Both the position numbers and the translations under genes were made by a program. This document shows positions 16,445 through 26,127 of a stretch of DNA of 33,688 nt, one piece after another. The notes beneath the pieces were generated by a model, which did not search any database, was not told the DNA's origin, and saw only the letters and a program-made list of their open reading frames with translations. Origin of the DNA: Mycetohabitans endofungorum (lineage in GTDB: Bacteria > Pseudomonadota > Gammaproteobacteria > Burkholderiales > Burkholderiaceae); the NCBI RefSeq assembly GCF_002927045.1, contig NZ_PRDW01000017.1, positions 1-33,688 of the forward strand, written 5' to 3'. Numbering within the stretch: position 1 is the first letter of the stretch; each line of letters starts with the position of its first letter.

Positions 16445-18574
16445 ATGACCCTCGTTCCCTCCCCGAGCCAACCCGTGAGCCATGAACGACACGGTAAGGT
16501 TTTGGTTGTCACGATTGACCATCCGCCGGTTAATGCGCTTGGCGTCGCGGTGCGCCGCGGGCTGATCGACGCAATCGACGCTGCTGAAGCCTGCGACGAG
16601 GTCGCAGCGGTATTGCTGCTCGGCGCGGGCCGCCACTTCATCGCCGGCGCCGACATCCGCGAGTTCGGCAAGCCGCCATTGCCGCCGTCGCTGCCGGAGG
16701 TGTGCCAGCGCATCGAATCGTGCTGCAAACCCGTGGTTGCCGCGATTCACGGCGCGGCGCTGGGCGGCGGCTTGGAAATCGCGCTGTCCGCGCACTACCG
16801 GATCGCCACCCCCGGCGCGAAACTCGGCTTGCCGGAAGTGCAGCTCGGCCTGATGCCGGGGGCCGGTGGCACGCAGCGCACACCGCGGCTGATCGGCGCG
16901 CGTGCCGCACTCGATCTGGCGTTGAGCGCACGCCATGTCGGCATCGACGAAGCGCTCCAGCTCGGACTGCTGGACCGCATCAGCCAGAGCGACGACACGC
17001 GAGCGGAAGGCCTGGCCTATGTGCAGGCGCTGCTGGCCTCGCACGCCGGAGCACGTCCGACCCGTTCCGCCAAGGCGCTCGCCGATCGCGACGCGAGCCA
17101 TGCGGCCGTGCAGGCCGCCCGCGCCGACGTCGTGCGCCGCTCGCGTGGGCTGTTCTCGCCGCTGAAGATCGTCGAGGCGATCGAAGCAGCGATCGATTTG
17201 CCGTTCGACGAAGGGATGAAGCTTGAACGCCAGGCGTTCCTGCAATGCCTTGATAGCCCGCAGCGCGCGGGGCTTGTGCACGCATTCTTCGCCGAGCGTG
17301 AAGCCGCCAACACACCGGAAAGCCAGCATGCATCGCCGCGCACGATCGACACGATCGGCGTGATCGGCGGCGGCACGATGGGCGCCGGCATCGCGGTGGC
17401 CGCGCTCGATGCGGGCTTTCCGGTAACCATGATCGAACGCGACGATGCGGCGCTGGCACGAGGGCGGGCCCACGTGCAACGGGTCTACGACGGACTGGTC
17501 GCCAAGGGCAAGCTGAGCGCGTCGGCCAGTGCCGCCACGCTGTCCCGGCTCAACGGCAGCACATCGTATGATGCGTTGGCCAACGTGGATCTGGTCATCG
17601 AAGCGGTATTCGAGGATCTCACGGTGAAGAAAGCCGTTTTTGCGGAACTGGGCCGCGTCTGCCAGCGCGGCGCCGTGTTGGCGACCAACACGTCATATCT
17701 GGACATCGACGAGATCGCCGCTAGCACCGGGCGCGCGAATGACGTGATCGGGCTGCACTTCTTTTCGCCAGCCAACGTGATGAAGCTGCTCGAGATCGTC
17801 GTGCCGGCCAAGGTGGATGCCGACGTCGTGGCTACGGCGTTCGAGTTCGCCAAGCGTCTACGCAAGACGCCTGTGCGAGCCGGAGTGTGCGACGGGTTCA
17901 TTGGCAACCGGCTATTGGCCGTGTATCGCGCTGCCGCCGATGCGATGATGGAGGACGGCGCCTCACCGTACCAGATCGATCGCGCGATCCGCGATTTCGG
18001 CTTTCCGATGGGGCCATACCAGGTCATCGACCTGGCCGGCGGCGATATCGGCTGGGCCGCCCGCAAGCGCCGCGCGGCCACGCGCGATCCGCGCGCCCGC
18101 TACGTACAGATTCCGGACCGCCTGTGCGAACGTGGCTGGTTTGGCCAGAAAACCGGTCGCGGCTACTACTTGTATGAGCCGGGCCAACGCACCGGCACGC
18201 CCGATCCCGAGGTCGAGGCCATCATCGCGTCCGAGCGGCAGCGGGCCGGGATAACACCGCGCGAATTCACTGACGAGGAAATCGTGCGCCGCTATTTGGC
18301 CGCCATGATCAACGAGGGCGCCAACGTCGTACATGAACGCATTGCATTGCGGCCGCTCGATGTGGATGTCGTGCTCGTACATGGCTACGGATTTCCGCGC
18401 TATCATGGCGGCCCGATGCACTACGCCGACACGCGGGGTCTGGCGAACGTGCTCGCCGATATCCGAGAATTCGCGCGTCAAGATCCGTTGTTCTGGCAAC
18501 CGTCGCCGTTGCTCGTCGAACTCGTGGACAAAGGCGCCACCTTCGCGAGCCTGAACCGTCACGCCGACGCGTAG
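16445..18574 (+). CDS. Bifunctional enoyl-CoA hydratase / 3-hydroxyacyl-CoA dehydrogenase (FadJ/FadB type)
   Basis: 709 aa, the normal size of the fatty-acid beta-oxidation alpha subunit. It hydrates enoyl-CoA and oxidises the L-3-hydroxyacyl-CoA with NAD. Residues about 12-190 form the crotonase domain, with both catalytic glutamates in ALGGGLEIAL and LPEVQLGLMPGAGGTQR. The NAD-binding dehydrogenase domain starts near residue 304 with GVIGGGTMGAGIA and has the catalytic His in GLHFFSPANVMKLLEIV. Two C-terminal 3HCDH domains follow (NRLLAVY, GFPMGPYQVIDLAGGDIGW; YGFPRYHGGPM). No thiolase partner is adjacent. GGAGATACG precedes ATG 16445. A near-consensus promoter with operator-like palindromes lies 50-100 bp upstream. 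Confidence 0.93.
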   Translation: MTLVPSPSQPVSHERHGKVLVVTIDHPPVNALGVAVRRGLIDAIDAAEACDEVAAVLLLGAGRHFIAGADIREFGKPPLPPSLPEVCQRIESCCKPVVAAIHGAALGGGLEIALSAHYRIATPGAKLGLPEVQLGLMPGAGGTQRTPRLIGARAALDLALSARHVGIDEALQLGLLDRISQSDDTRAEGLAYVQALLASHAGARPTRSAKALADRDASHAAVQAARADVVRRSRGLFSPLKIVEAIEAAIDLPFDEGMKLERQAFLQCLDSPQRAGLVHAFFAEREAANTPESQHASPRTIDTIGVIGGGTMGAGIAVAALDAGFPVTMIERDDAALARGRAHVQRVYDGLVAKGKLSASASAATLSRLNGSTSYDALANVDLVIEAVFEDLTVKKAVFAELGRVCQRGAVLATNTSYLDIDEIAASTGRANDVIGLHFFSPANVMKLLEIVVPAKVDADVVATAFEFAKRLRKTPVRAGVCDGFIGNRLLAVYRAAADAMMEDGASPYQIDRAIRDFGFPMGPYQVIDLAGGDIGWAARKRRAATRDPRARYVQIPDRLCERGWFGQKTGRGYYLYEPGQRTGTPDPEVEAIIASERQRAGITPREFTDEEIVRRYLAAMINEGANVVHERIALRPLDVDVVLVHGYGFPRYHGGPMHYADTRGLANVLADIREFARQDPLFWQPSPLLVELVDKGATFASLNRHADA

Positions 18575-18577
18575 GCG

Positions 18578-18606
18578 CAGCGGCCCGTCGCCCTGGCGGG
18601 CCGCTG
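18578..18606 (+). terminator. GC-rich hairpin after the FadJ-like gene
   Basis: A perfect 10-bp stem, CAGCGGCCCG (18578-18587) and CGGGCCGCTG (18597-18606) with a 9-base loop, starts 3 bp after the stop codon. No T-run follows, so it may rather protect the mRNA 3' end or need Rho. Confidence 0.5.
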
Positions 18607-18939
18607 GCATATAGCTTGCGTGAGCGACGTCTGGCCGGTTGTCCGGACGTCGCGCGACGCTTGTGCTCTGACATCCTTGACATTCGCCCGCCCGGAAAGT
18701 CGCTATATTGAGGGCCGTCCAGTCGGCGCGAACCCTAACGCTGCACGCGAACAATCAACACGAGTCAAGTTTAGATCCGCATCGACTGGGTAGTTTTTAC
18801 ACGATGACGAAAATCCGACAAGGATGTTATCAGTGCCGGGGAAAGCACGATCGACGGGGCCATACTTAAAGTAACCACCCAGGGGGCTCTTGCCTTCATC
18901 CAGCCTGGAACGGCGTCCTCTTTCTATGCCACGGGCGGT
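18607..18939. other. Intergenic region with an in-frame leader before the EAL gene
   Basis: The EAL frame is open back to 18808 (44 codons before ATG 18940) but holds no ATG, GTG or TTG, so this stretch is probably untranslated or the remains of a longer N-terminus. TTGACA at 18677-18682 and TATATT at 18704-18709 are spaced by 21 bases, too far for a standard promoter. A separate 18-codon frame from 18804 is too short to support. Confidence 0.4.
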
Positions 18940-19743
18940 ATGAACGCCAGTCTTAACGCATCAATGACACTCAACGAGAGTCTGGAACAGGCAATACGCG
19001 ACAACACGTTCAGGCTGCGCTATCAACCCCAGGTCGATCTGACCAGCGGCTGGATAGAAGGGGCCGTCGTATCGCTGTATTGGCCGGACCCGGACGGCAA
19101 GCCAGTCGCCCAATCGGCTCTGCTAAGCGCCGCGCACGACAGCGAGATCGCGGTCGAGCTAGGCGAGTGGATGCTACGCCGGGCCTGTCAGCAAAACTAC
19201 GAGTGGCAACAGGCTGGGCTGCCGCCGATCCGTGTCGCAGTGCCGATCCCCGCTGCGCTATTCCGCGTGCAGGACATTGCGCAACGCGTGGGAGCTATCT
19301 TGCAGCAGGCGCATTTGCATGGACGCTACCTGGAACTGGACATCGCGGAAACGGCACTGCTCGAGGATTTGACCCATGCTGATGCGGCACTGTCCGCGCT
19401 GCATGCGCTGCAGGTCCAGAGCACCGTCACGGACGTGCGTTTTCGCGCGCAGGGCGACGAGCACCTGGCCACGCTGCCACTGGACCGAATCAAACTCGAT
19501 GGCGCGTTGGTGTCGCCATCGGCTAAGGCACGCACCGGCGAGACACTCGCCAGGCTGCTGGTGGCACATGCGCACTCCACCGGCCTAAAGATCGCCGTCT
19601 ATGGCGTTAACAGTTTCGAACAATTCGAGTTTTTCCGCCATCTCGAATGCTTCGAGATGGCCGGCAATTTCTACTATCGTCCGATCGACAGCGCCATGAT
19701 GTCGCAACTGCTCAACCGCGAATCGAAACCGTCACTGCTCTGA
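18940..19743 (+). CDS. Degenerate EAL-domain protein (probably no phosphodiesterase activity)
   Basis: 267 aa spanning one EAL domain. EAL enzymes cleave cyclic di-GMP using a set of acidic residues on a TIM barrel. The fold is evident from LRYQPQVDL near residue 25, LELDIAETALLED, PLDRIKLDGALV and GNFYYRPI. The catalytic motifs are changed. The E-A-L signature is EGAVVSLYW. The conserved Asn strand is VAVPIPAAL. DDFGTGYSSL has become VTDVRFRAQGDEHLATL. The AEGVET loop is AVYGVNSFEQ. It therefore likely lacks metal-dependent hydrolysis and may act as a c-di-GMP or protein-binding regulator, as the inactive EAL protein YdiV does. There is no GGDEF, membrane or sensor domain. ATG 18940 is the only usable start. 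Confidence 0.8.
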   Translation: MNASLNASMTLNESLEQAIRDNTFRLRYQPQVDLTSGWIEGAVVSLYWPDPDGKPVAQSALLSAAHDSEIAVELGEWMLRRACQQNYEWQQAGLPPIRVAVPIPAALFRVQDIAQRVGAILQQAHLHGRYLELDIAETALLEDLTHADAALSALHALQVQSTVTDVRFRAQGDEHLATLPLDRIKLDGALVSPSAKARTGETLARLLVAHAHSTGLKIAVYGVNSFEQFEFFRHLECFEMAGNFYYRPIDSAMMSQLLNRESKPSLL

Positions 19744-19818
19744 GGTGTTCAACCGATCCGCGCAAGTTGTGCGAAGATGCGACAATCGGAGACTTGCAAC
19801 GCGTTTCGGAGCTGCAAC

Positions 19819-21228
19819 ATGGGCAAGCAGGCCATTGGCGTAATCGGACTCGCGGTCATGGGTCGCAATCTGGCATTGAACATCGAAAGCCGCGGCTACG
19901 CGGTATCGGTCTACAACCGCACGCGTGAGCGCACTGACGCGTTAATCACGACATTCCCAGATCGCAAGCTGGTCCCGACTTATACGTTGCAAGCGTTTGT
20001 CGAATCGCTCGAAACGCCGCGACGTATTCTGCTAATGGTCAAGGCCGGCGCGCCGACCGACGACACCATTGCTGCGCTCAAGCCGCTGTTGGATCGAGGG
20101 GACGTGCTGATCGACGGCGGCAATACCCATTTCACCGACACGATGCGCCGCCATCGCGAACTGGCCGACGCTGGCCTGCATTTCATCGGCGCCGGCGTGT
20201 CGGGTGGCGAAGAAGGCGCGCTGCACGGCCCGTCGATCATGCCGGGCGGGCCGCGTGACGCATACGAGCGCGTCGAACCGATCCTCACGCGCATTGCCGC
20301 GCGTGCCGGTGATGGTGAGCCATGTGTCGCGTACATGGGGCCGGACGGCGCCGGCCACTATGTGAAGATGGTCCATAACGGCATCGAGTACGGTGACATG
20401 CAGTTGATCGCCGAAAGCTATGCCGTACTCAAGCATGTCGCGGGCTTGTCCAACGCGCAATTGCGCGACGTGTACACGCAATGGAACGAAGGCGAGCTCG
20501 ACAGCTACCTGATCGATATCACGTCCAAGATCTTCGCGCGCAAGGATGACGAGACCGGCCAAGATCTGGTCGATGTCGTGCTTGACCGCGCCGCGCAGAA
20601 AGGCACCGGCAAATGGACTAGCCAAAACGCACTGGATCTGAACGTGCCATTGCAGTTGATCACCGAGTCGGTGTTCGCCCGCGTGCTGTCCTCGCTCAAA
20701 TCCGAGCGGGTGGCGGCCAGTCGCCAACTGGGCGGCCCGTCGCCGCGCGCGCTGGCGGGCGCGCGCGAGCCGTTCATCGAGGCAGTCCGGCGCGCGCTGT
20801 ATCTGAGCAAGGTGATTTCGTACGCACAAGGGTTCGCGCAATTGCGTGCCGCATCCGATGAGTATGGATGGGATTTGCAATATGGCACGATCGCGCGCAT
20901 TTTCCGCGCCGGCTGCATCATCCGCGCGCGCTTCCTGCAAAAAATCACCGACGCGTATGCACAGGATCCGGCGCTGGCCAACCTGTTGCTCGCGCCATAT
21001 TTCCGCGATGTCGCCGCACAATATCAGGCGGCGCTGCGCGAGGTCGTGATTGCGGCGGTGCAAGCCGGTGTGCCGGTGCCGGCGTTCGCGTCGGCGATTG
21101 CGTATTTCGACGCGTACCGCGCCGAAACATTGCCGGCGAACCTAATTCAGGCGCAGCGCGACTTCTTCGGCGCCCATACGTTCGAACGCATCGACAAACC
21201 CGGCAGTTTCCACTCCCGTTGGGTATAG
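19819..21228 (+). CDS. gnd: 6-phosphogluconate dehydrogenase, decarboxylating
   Basis: 469 aa, the long enterobacterial-type form (about 470 aa). It oxidises 6-phosphogluconate to ribulose 5-phosphate, CO2 and NADPH in the pentose phosphate pathway. The NADP fold starts at [19 protein letters not shown] with NRTRERTD after strand two. [19 protein letters not shown] and the catalytic Lys in [20 protein letters not shown] follow, and the C-terminal helical domain ends FHSRWV. ATG 19819 has GGAG 7 nt upstream; an ATG at 19777 gives a non-family extension. It lies 75 bp after the EAL gene and may be co-transcribed with it. Confidence 0.95.
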   Translation: MGKQAIGVIGLAVMGRNLALNIESRGYAVSVYNRTRERTDALITTFPDRKLVPTYTLQAFVESLETPRRILLMVKAGAPTDDTIAALKPLLDRGDVLIDGGNTHFTDTMRRHRELADAGLHFIGAGVSGGEEGALHGPSIMPGGPRDAYERVEPILTRIAARAGDGEPCVAYMGPDGAGHYVKMVHNGIEYGDMQLIAESYAVLKHVAGLSNAQLRDVYTQWNEGELDSYLIDITSKIFARKDDETGQDLVDVVLDRAAQKGTGKWTSQNALDLNVPLQLITESVFARVLSSLKSERVAASRQLGGPSPRALAGAREPFIEAVRRALYLSKVISYAQGFAQLRAASDEYGWDLQYGTIARIFRAGCIIRARFLQKITDAYAQDPALANLLLAPYFRDVAAQYQAALREVVIAAVQAGVPVPAFASAIAYFDAYRAETLPANLIQAQRDFFGAHTFERIDKPGSFHSRWV

Positions 21229-21390
21229 CAGCACCCACTTTGTCACAGCGCCGCGTGTGCCGTGCTGCCCTACCGCAGTGTACACGCAGCCGTTCCTGTT
21301 GATCGATTGTTCTATATTCATGCTGCGTAACGCTGTTTCGCCTCAGCCGTCATCTTGCCTACCCGGTTCGTGCCGCATCGGAGGCCGGGG

Positions 21391-22803
21391 ATGAACGATC
21401 CACAACTCGATCTCAACGTGGCGACGGCAATGCCCAGAACGGCAGCCTCTGACACGGCTGCGTCCGAGCCATCGGCAAAGCATACGTCGAACGCACCGCC
21501 GGATCCGCCAGCCGATCCGGCGCAGGATGTCCCGCTGGAACCCCCGCCCGCGCCGCCGCCCTCCGAGGCAGCCGCGCGTCAATGGCACGACCTGCCGCGC
21601 CCCGCCGTTCAACCGGATCCGACCGGTGCATTGCTGCGTTCGCTGTCCGGCCTGCTCGCCGCGTACGCGGTGCTGATGATCGGCAACGGACTGTTCACAA
21701 CGCTGATCCCGATCCGGATGCTGCATGCGGGACTGTCAACGGTCGCGGTCGGGCTCGTGCAGTCGTGCTACTACGTAGGATTTGTCGCTGGGGCCGTGAC
21801 CAACAGCCGGCTGATCGAGCGCATCGGCCAGCATCGGGCGTTCGTTGCCTTTTCGGCTGGCGCTGCGCTGACTGCGCTCGCATTCGGCACGTTCGACTCG
21901 CCGTGGGTCAGCGGCGCACTGCGCTTTTGCAGCGGTGTTGCGTTCATGGGCGTCTACGCGTGCGTCGAGAGCTGGCTCAACGGCGCGGTTCCGAACGCAA
22001 TGCGCGGCCGGGTATTCTCGACGTACTTGGCGATCACGTACCTGGGCGTCGGCGCGGGGCAGTTCCTGCTGGACATAGCCGGCGCATCCGGCGGGCGCAA
22101 CCTGCTGATCGTCGGTGCGCTGTTTGTCGGCGCCATCCTGCCCGTCACGCTGCTGGAAGGTTGGCCAGTGCACGTGTTCGAGGATCGGGCCGGCGTGCGC
22201 CGCCCCCGGTCATGGATCGGCCATGCCATCGACCTGTGGCGCGACACGCCATTGGCGATTCCCGGTTGCATCTGCGCCGGGTTGCTGTCCGGTGCGTTTT
22301 ATTCGATGACCCCGGTGTTCCTGACCGGCATCGGCTTTTCGGTTAGCGAACTGTCGCACTTCATGGGCATCGTGCTGATCGGCGCATTGCTGTCGCAATG
22401 GCCAATTGGCAAGCTATCGGACCGCATCGAACGCCGTGTGCTGGTGTTTTACCTCGCGGTGCTGGCCGCAACCCTTAGTGCATCGTTGATCATCGTGCGC
22501 GTGCATTGGTTTGTCGGCATCGCGACGCTCGTGTATGTCGCTGCGGCGTTCACGCTTTACGGTCTCATCGTCTCCTACGTGAACGATCATATCGACGCAA
22601 ACCGACGCATTGCGATCAGTGCGACGCTGTTGATCCTGTTTTCGATCGGCGGACTATCGGGGCCGACGATTGCGTCTGTGGCGATGACCGTGCTTGGACC
22701 GAGCGGCCTATTCGTGTTCAATGCCGCGACGGCTGCCCTGCTTGCCTATGCGGCGCGCCGGTCGATCACCGGCGGACAGGCAACGCGGTCCGGGACGCCG
22801 TGA
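21391..22803 (+). CDS. Major facilitator superfamily transporter (YcaD/YfkF-like)
   Basis: 470 aa from ATG 21391, which follows GGAGGCCGGGG; the earlier ATG 21355 has no such site. An unusual, probably cytoplasmic and disordered N-terminus of about 85 residues (Asp/Ala then very Pro-rich) precedes a 12-helix MFS core starting LLRSLSGLLAAYAVLMIGNG. The family loop motifs are visible as NSRLIERIGQHRAFV and GKLSDRIERR, with the YACVESWLNGAVPN segment characteristic of the YcaD/YfkF subfamily. The substrate is unknown. It is transcribed alone and converges with the AtuA cassette. Confidence 0.85.
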   Translation: MNDPQLDLNVATAMPRTAASDTAASEPSAKHTSNAPPDPPADPAQDVPLEPPPAPPPSEAAARQWHDLPRPAVQPDPTGALLRSLSGLLAAYAVLMIGNGLFTTLIPIRMLHAGLSTVAVGLVQSCYYVGFVAGAVTNSRLIERIGQHRAFVAFSAGAALTALAFGTFDSPWVSGALRFCSGVAFMGVYACVESWLNGAVPNAMRGRVFSTYLAITYLGVGAGQFLLDIAGASGGRNLLIVGALFVGAILPVTLLEGWPVHVFEDRAGVRRPRSWIGHAIDLWRDTPLAIPGCICAGLLSGAFYSMTPVFLTGIGFSVSELSHFMGIVLIGALLSQWPIGKLSDRIERRVLVFYLAVLAATLSASLIIVRVHWFVGIATLVYVAAAFTLYGLIVSYVNDHIDANRRIAISATLLILFSIGGLSGPTIASVAMTVLGPSGLFVFNAATAALLAYAARRSITGGQATRSGTP

Positions 22804-23022
22804 AGGCATGCCCGCGCAGCGGGCTGCTTCGAGCTTGCACCGCCTTGCGCCATCATCTCGCGGTGGAAATCGCTGCTCGCGGCCGGCGACAGCGCGTTGA
22901 CGTGATCGTTCGGATATTCGTGCTGTGGTTTGCACAACAGAGCGGATGACATAACGACACGACACGCGATGCCGCCGTATCCTGGCTGTGCTGCCAGCAG
23001 GCCGGTTATCCGCGGAAGCTAA
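22804..23022. other. Convergent intergenic region
   Basis: It contains a small hairpin, GCCCGC-GCA-GCGGGC, at 22810-22824 just after the MFS stop. There is no T-run, so terminator function is uncertain. Nothing else is recognisable. Confidence 0.4.
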
Positions 23023-23340
23023 TCAGATATCCTTTGGATCTTCAAGATCCAAGTCGAGCAACGCGCTGCTCAGCGACTTGCCATGGGCGTCCAGCGCAAG
23101 CGATCGGGTCACCCCGCCACCCAGTGCGTGTTGGGCAACGAAATTGAACGCTGCAATATTCGGCAAATCGTATCGGACGACGTCGCCAAGTACCACATCC
23201 TGCAAGTGAGTTTTCACCCGCTCGGCCGTCAGCGTCTGACGCAGATACTCATAGTGGTAACTGTCATAGCATATGACCGATATATTTAACGTATCTCCCT
23301 TGTCACCCGTGCGCGAGTGGGCGAGCTTGCGCAACTTCAT
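23023..23340 (-). CDS. AtuA-like small subunit (ferredoxin-fold domain)
   Basis: 105 aa from ATG 23340. It starts 1 bp after the stop of the AtuA-family gene and is surely coupled to it. MKLRKLAHSRTGDKGDTLNI is the hallmark of the small domain that is often fused to the C-terminus of AtuA/DUF1446 proteins. NFVAQHALGGGVTRSLALDAHGK is also typical. Here the domain is a separate polypeptide and most likely forms a complex with the larger protein. The biochemical role is not established. Confidence 0.82.
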   Translation of the reverse strand: MKLRKLAHSRTGDKGDTLNISVICYDSYHYEYLRQTLTAERVKTHLQDVVLGDVVRYDLPNIAAFNFVAQHALGGGVTRSLALDAHGKSLSSALLDLDLEDPKDI

Positions 23341-23341
23341 T

Positions 23342-24700
23342 TTACGCCTCCACAAATTCGAATGTTGGTCGCACGTGCGCTCTTGGTAACAAGATCGATT
23401 GCACAGCAAGCACTTCCCGCGTTGCCTTGGTCGCGCCCCCACCGCCTGCAGGACCATTGGTGTAAAGCGTCTCGACCTCGTTGCCGATGCATGCTGCGTC
23501 CGCTAACGAAGCGGTCCGTCCCGCGACGCGTACACGGACCTCGTATGGTTCGCCGCCGCGTGCGCCGGCGCTCGGACCATGCAGTGCGTCAACACCAATC
23601 AGGTCAAAGCGCAGCTCGCGGGTCTGGACGCCTCTGAGTTGCAGACGTTCTCGAACGATATCCAGTGCGACACGCGCCCGCCCGAGTGCGCCCGGGCCGC
23701 CGTATGACATCTGCCCTTCTCCGATAAAGCCATCCACATAGGCCACCGAGACCTTCAATGTATCGGTACGCGCAGTACCACGGCCTCCCGCTATGCGGAC
23801 GCGGTCGGGGGCTTCTTCGAATACGCGGACCCCGGTAAAATCTGCCACGACGTCAGGCTGCAGGTAGCGACTCGGGTCGTGTATTTCATAAAGCAATTGT
23901 TCCTTGCACGTCGCCTCGGTTACGCAACCGCCGGCATCAGCAACCTTCGTAATGACGGCCGTTCCGTCGGGCTCGACCTCCGCGATGGGGAACCCCAGGC
24001 GGGCGAGATTGGGCACGTCCTTGAAACCGGGGTCGGCAAAGTAGCCGCCCGTGACATGACCCGCACACTCGAGCAAATGCCCGACAACGGTGCCTCGTCC
24101 GAGCCTGTCCCAATCATTCATGTTCCAGCCGAACTCGTAGATCAACGGCGCGGTGAAAAGCGCAGGATCGGCGACGCGGCCCGTCAGCACGATATCGGCA
24201 TCGGCCGTCAATGCATCGACGATGGGCGCCGCTCCCAGATAAGCATTCGCTGAAACGAGCCGCTCGACATACGATGTCACACTATCGCCCGACTCCTCGA
24301 AATAAAAATCGCCCTGCCGCACGATGGCAAGCACATCGTCCCCAGTGACTGCGGCAATCCTCAAACCGTGCAAACCTAGTGAGCGCGCAATCTGAGCGGT
24401 CCTGCGTGCAGCGGCAACCGGATTGGCTGCGCCCATATTGGAGATGATTTGCACGCCATTGCGCACAGCGACAGGCAGAACCGCCATCATGCGAGCATCG
24501 AGCAACGGGTCGTAGCCCCGTTCAGGGTTGTCGCGCCGCATCTGCTGCGCGATCGCGATAGTTCGCTCGGCGAGGCATTCAAATACGAGATAGTCTAGCG
24601 CACCATGCGCCGCCAGTTCGACAGCGGGCTCTATCCGATCGCCCGAATATCCGGCACCCGCCCCGATTCGCACACAACGCAGTTGACGAATTACAGCCAT
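23342..24700 (-). CDS. AtuA family protein (DUF1446)
   Basis: 452 aa. The family is named for acyclic terpene utilisation in Pseudomonas, but many members occur in other short-chain acid pathways and their exact reaction is unclear. The N-terminus CVRIGAGAGYSGDRIEPAVE and the segments YLVFECLAERTIA, ISNMGAANP, ADIVLTGRVADPALF, GHLLECAGHVTGGYFAD and the C-terminal Gly-rich NGPAGGGGATKATREV are family hallmarks. It is the middle gene of a CitMHS-AtuA-AtuA-like minus-strand operon, starting 21 bp after the transporter stop. The genetic context points to catabolism of an imported organic acid rather than of a terpene; this is inference. Confidence 0.85.
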   Translation of the reverse strand: MAVIRQLRCVRIGAGAGYSGDRIEPAVELAAHGALDYLVFECLAERTIAIAQQMRRDNPERGYDPLLDARMMAVLPVAVRNGVQIISNMGAANPVAAARRTAQIARSLGLHGLRIAAVTGDDVLAIVRQGDFYFEESGDSVTSYVERLVSANAYLGAAPIVDALTADADIVLTGRVADPALFTAPLIYEFGWNMNDWDRLGRGTVVGHLLECAGHVTGGYFADPGFKDVPNLARLGFPIAEVEPDGTAVITKVADAGGCVTEATCKEQLLYEIHDPSRYLQPDVVADFTGVRVFEEAPDRVRIAGGRGTARTDTLKVSVAYVDGFIGEGQMSYGGPGALGRARVALDIVRERLQLRGVQTRELRFDLIGVDALHGPSAGARGGEPYEVRVRVAGRTASLADAACIGNEVETLYTNGPAGGGGATKATREVLAVQSILLPRAHVRPTFEFVEA

Positions 24701-24721
24701 GGCATGATTCTCAGTTAAGGC

Positions 24722-26026
24722 TTACAAGGGGAAAACACCCAATACAACAGCGGCGACAGTCATGACAATCGATGTGCCGAATAGCAAAGGGAAGGTAAAC
24801 TTCTGATGATCGGCGAGATCGATACCGCACAGTCCGATCACGAGGAATGTCGCTGGCGTAAGCGGGCTAACGGGAAAGCCTGTGGTCATTTGCCCGAGCA
24901 ACGCTGCCTGCCCGACCTGCACTGCCGGCACACCAAGTTGCCCTGCCACTTCTGCGACGACAGGTAACACGCCAAAATAGAACGAATCAGGGTCAAACAA
25001 CATGCTCATCGGCATCGCGAGGAGCCCCAGCGTAAATGGGATGTGGCTAGACATCTCTTGAGGCACAAGATTGACGGTGGACAGTGCCATCGCTTTGAGC
25101 ATGCCACTACCTTGCAACACGCCGGTAAAAACGCCTGCCGCCAATAAAACACCCGCCATCATCAATGCAGCTCGCGCATGCGCATCCACACGCTTACGCT
25201 GCATCTCCACGTTCGGATAGTTAACCAATAGAACAATACACAGTCCAACCATGAATACGATCGCGGGCGGGATCTTGTCACCTACTACCACCAACGTGCC
25301 AAGCACGCACAAAGTAAAAACGACATTGAACCAAAAATTCCGGGGGCGGCGAATTTCACTTTCTTCCCGCGTGAGCTTGCGCTCTGGCATCGGCCCTGAG
25401 TTGTCAGCCCAAGCGAATCCGAGCCGTTTCTCCTCGCGGCGACCTAGTAGATAGGCGATGCCAAATACGAACACCAGTCCAACCACCTGCACAGGTATAA
25501 GCGGGTTGAAAAGCGACGAAACTGGCAGATGCAAAGAAGCTGATGCGCGGATCGTGGGTCCGGTCCACGGCAAAAAATTAACTCCCGCCGCCATCGATAC
25601 GGCTGCCGCCAACACACGACGATCCATCTTCAAGCGGTCGTAAAGTGGCAGCATCGCTGGGATCGTCACGAGAAAACACACGGCTCCTGAGCCATCGAGA
25701 TGAATCAGTAGTGCCAGCAGTGTCGTTCCCATGACAATGCGTGTTGGCTTCGTGCCAACCATCCTCAGAATGCGATCAATAATTGGATCGAGCATGCCAG
25801 CGTCCGTAACCGTCCCGAAATAGAGAATCGCAAATACGAACATGCCCACCACCGGCGCCATACTCCTCAAGCCGCCAATCACGAACTCGCAAGTCTGCCA
25901 CCCAAAACCGCCAAGCAACGACGCCGCAATAGGCACCACAATCAGCGCTACCAACGGCGCCATTCGCTTCGAGAGGATGGCGGCGAGCAAAACCACAATG
26001 GTGGCGAACCCCAGTAACGGCAGCAT
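24722..26026 (-). CDS. CitMHS-family transporter (metal-citrate/proton symporter type)
   Basis: 434 aa, the size of CitM/CitH carriers, with about 12 membrane segments. Family features are the N-terminal LLGFATIVVLLAAILSKRMA, LIHLDGSGAVCFLVTIPAM, SMAAGVNFLPWTGPTIRAS, MSMLFDPDSFYFGVLPV and GFPVSPLTPATFLVIGLCG. CitM-type proteins import citrate complexed with divalent metal, but related members carry other organic acids. It is the first gene of the operon, diverging from a LysR regulator with a 101-bp shared intergenic region. Confidence 0.88.
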   Translation of the reverse strand: MLPLLGFATIVVLLAAILSKRMAPLVALIVVPIAASLLGGFGWQTCEFVIGGLRSMAPVVGMFVFAILYFGTVTDAGMLDPIIDRILRMVGTKPTRIVMGTTLLALLIHLDGSGAVCFLVTIPAMLPLYDRLKMDRRVLAAAVSMAAGVNFLPWTGPTIRASASLHLPVSSLFNPLIPVQVVGLVFVFGIAYLLGRREEKRLGFAWADNSGPMPERKLTREESEIRRPRNFWFNVVFTLCVLGTLVVVGDKIPPAIVFMVGLCIVLLVNYPNVEMQRKRVDAHARAALMMAGVLLAAGVFTGVLQGSGMLKAMALSTVNLVPQEMSSHIPFTLGLLAMPMSMLFDPDSFYFGVLPVVAEVAGQLGVPAVQVGQAALLGQMTTGFPVSPLTPATFLVIGLCGIDLADHQKFTFPLLFGTSIVMTVAAVVLGVFPL

Positions 26027-26127
26027 GTATTGGTCCCCCGATTTGTCTTCCGATCACGAATTCAGGATAGGTTGACTCCATCGATAGATCAATTGAAATG
26101 ATTTGATTGCAGCATTCATAAAACGCA
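26027..26127. promoter_or_regulatory. Shared control region of the CitMHS operon and its LysR regulator
   Basis: This short divergent intergenic region is AT-rich relative to its flanks. An inverted repeat, ATCAA (26088-26092) and TTGAT (26103-26107) with a 10-base spacer, is a plausible LysR-type binding site. No promoter elements are clear enough to call. Confidence 0.45.

Noticed and set aside
16277-17479. 400-codon minus-strand frame opposite the FadJ-like gene
   Set aside because: Shadow of the real gene; no family resemblance.
18782-18940. Possible c-di-GMP (GEMM) riboswitch before the EAL gene
   Set aside because: The conserved GEMM core and tetraloop receptor motifs are not present.
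20032-21063. 343-codon minus-strand frame opposite gnd
   Set aside because: Shadow frame; the plus-strand gene is unequivocal.
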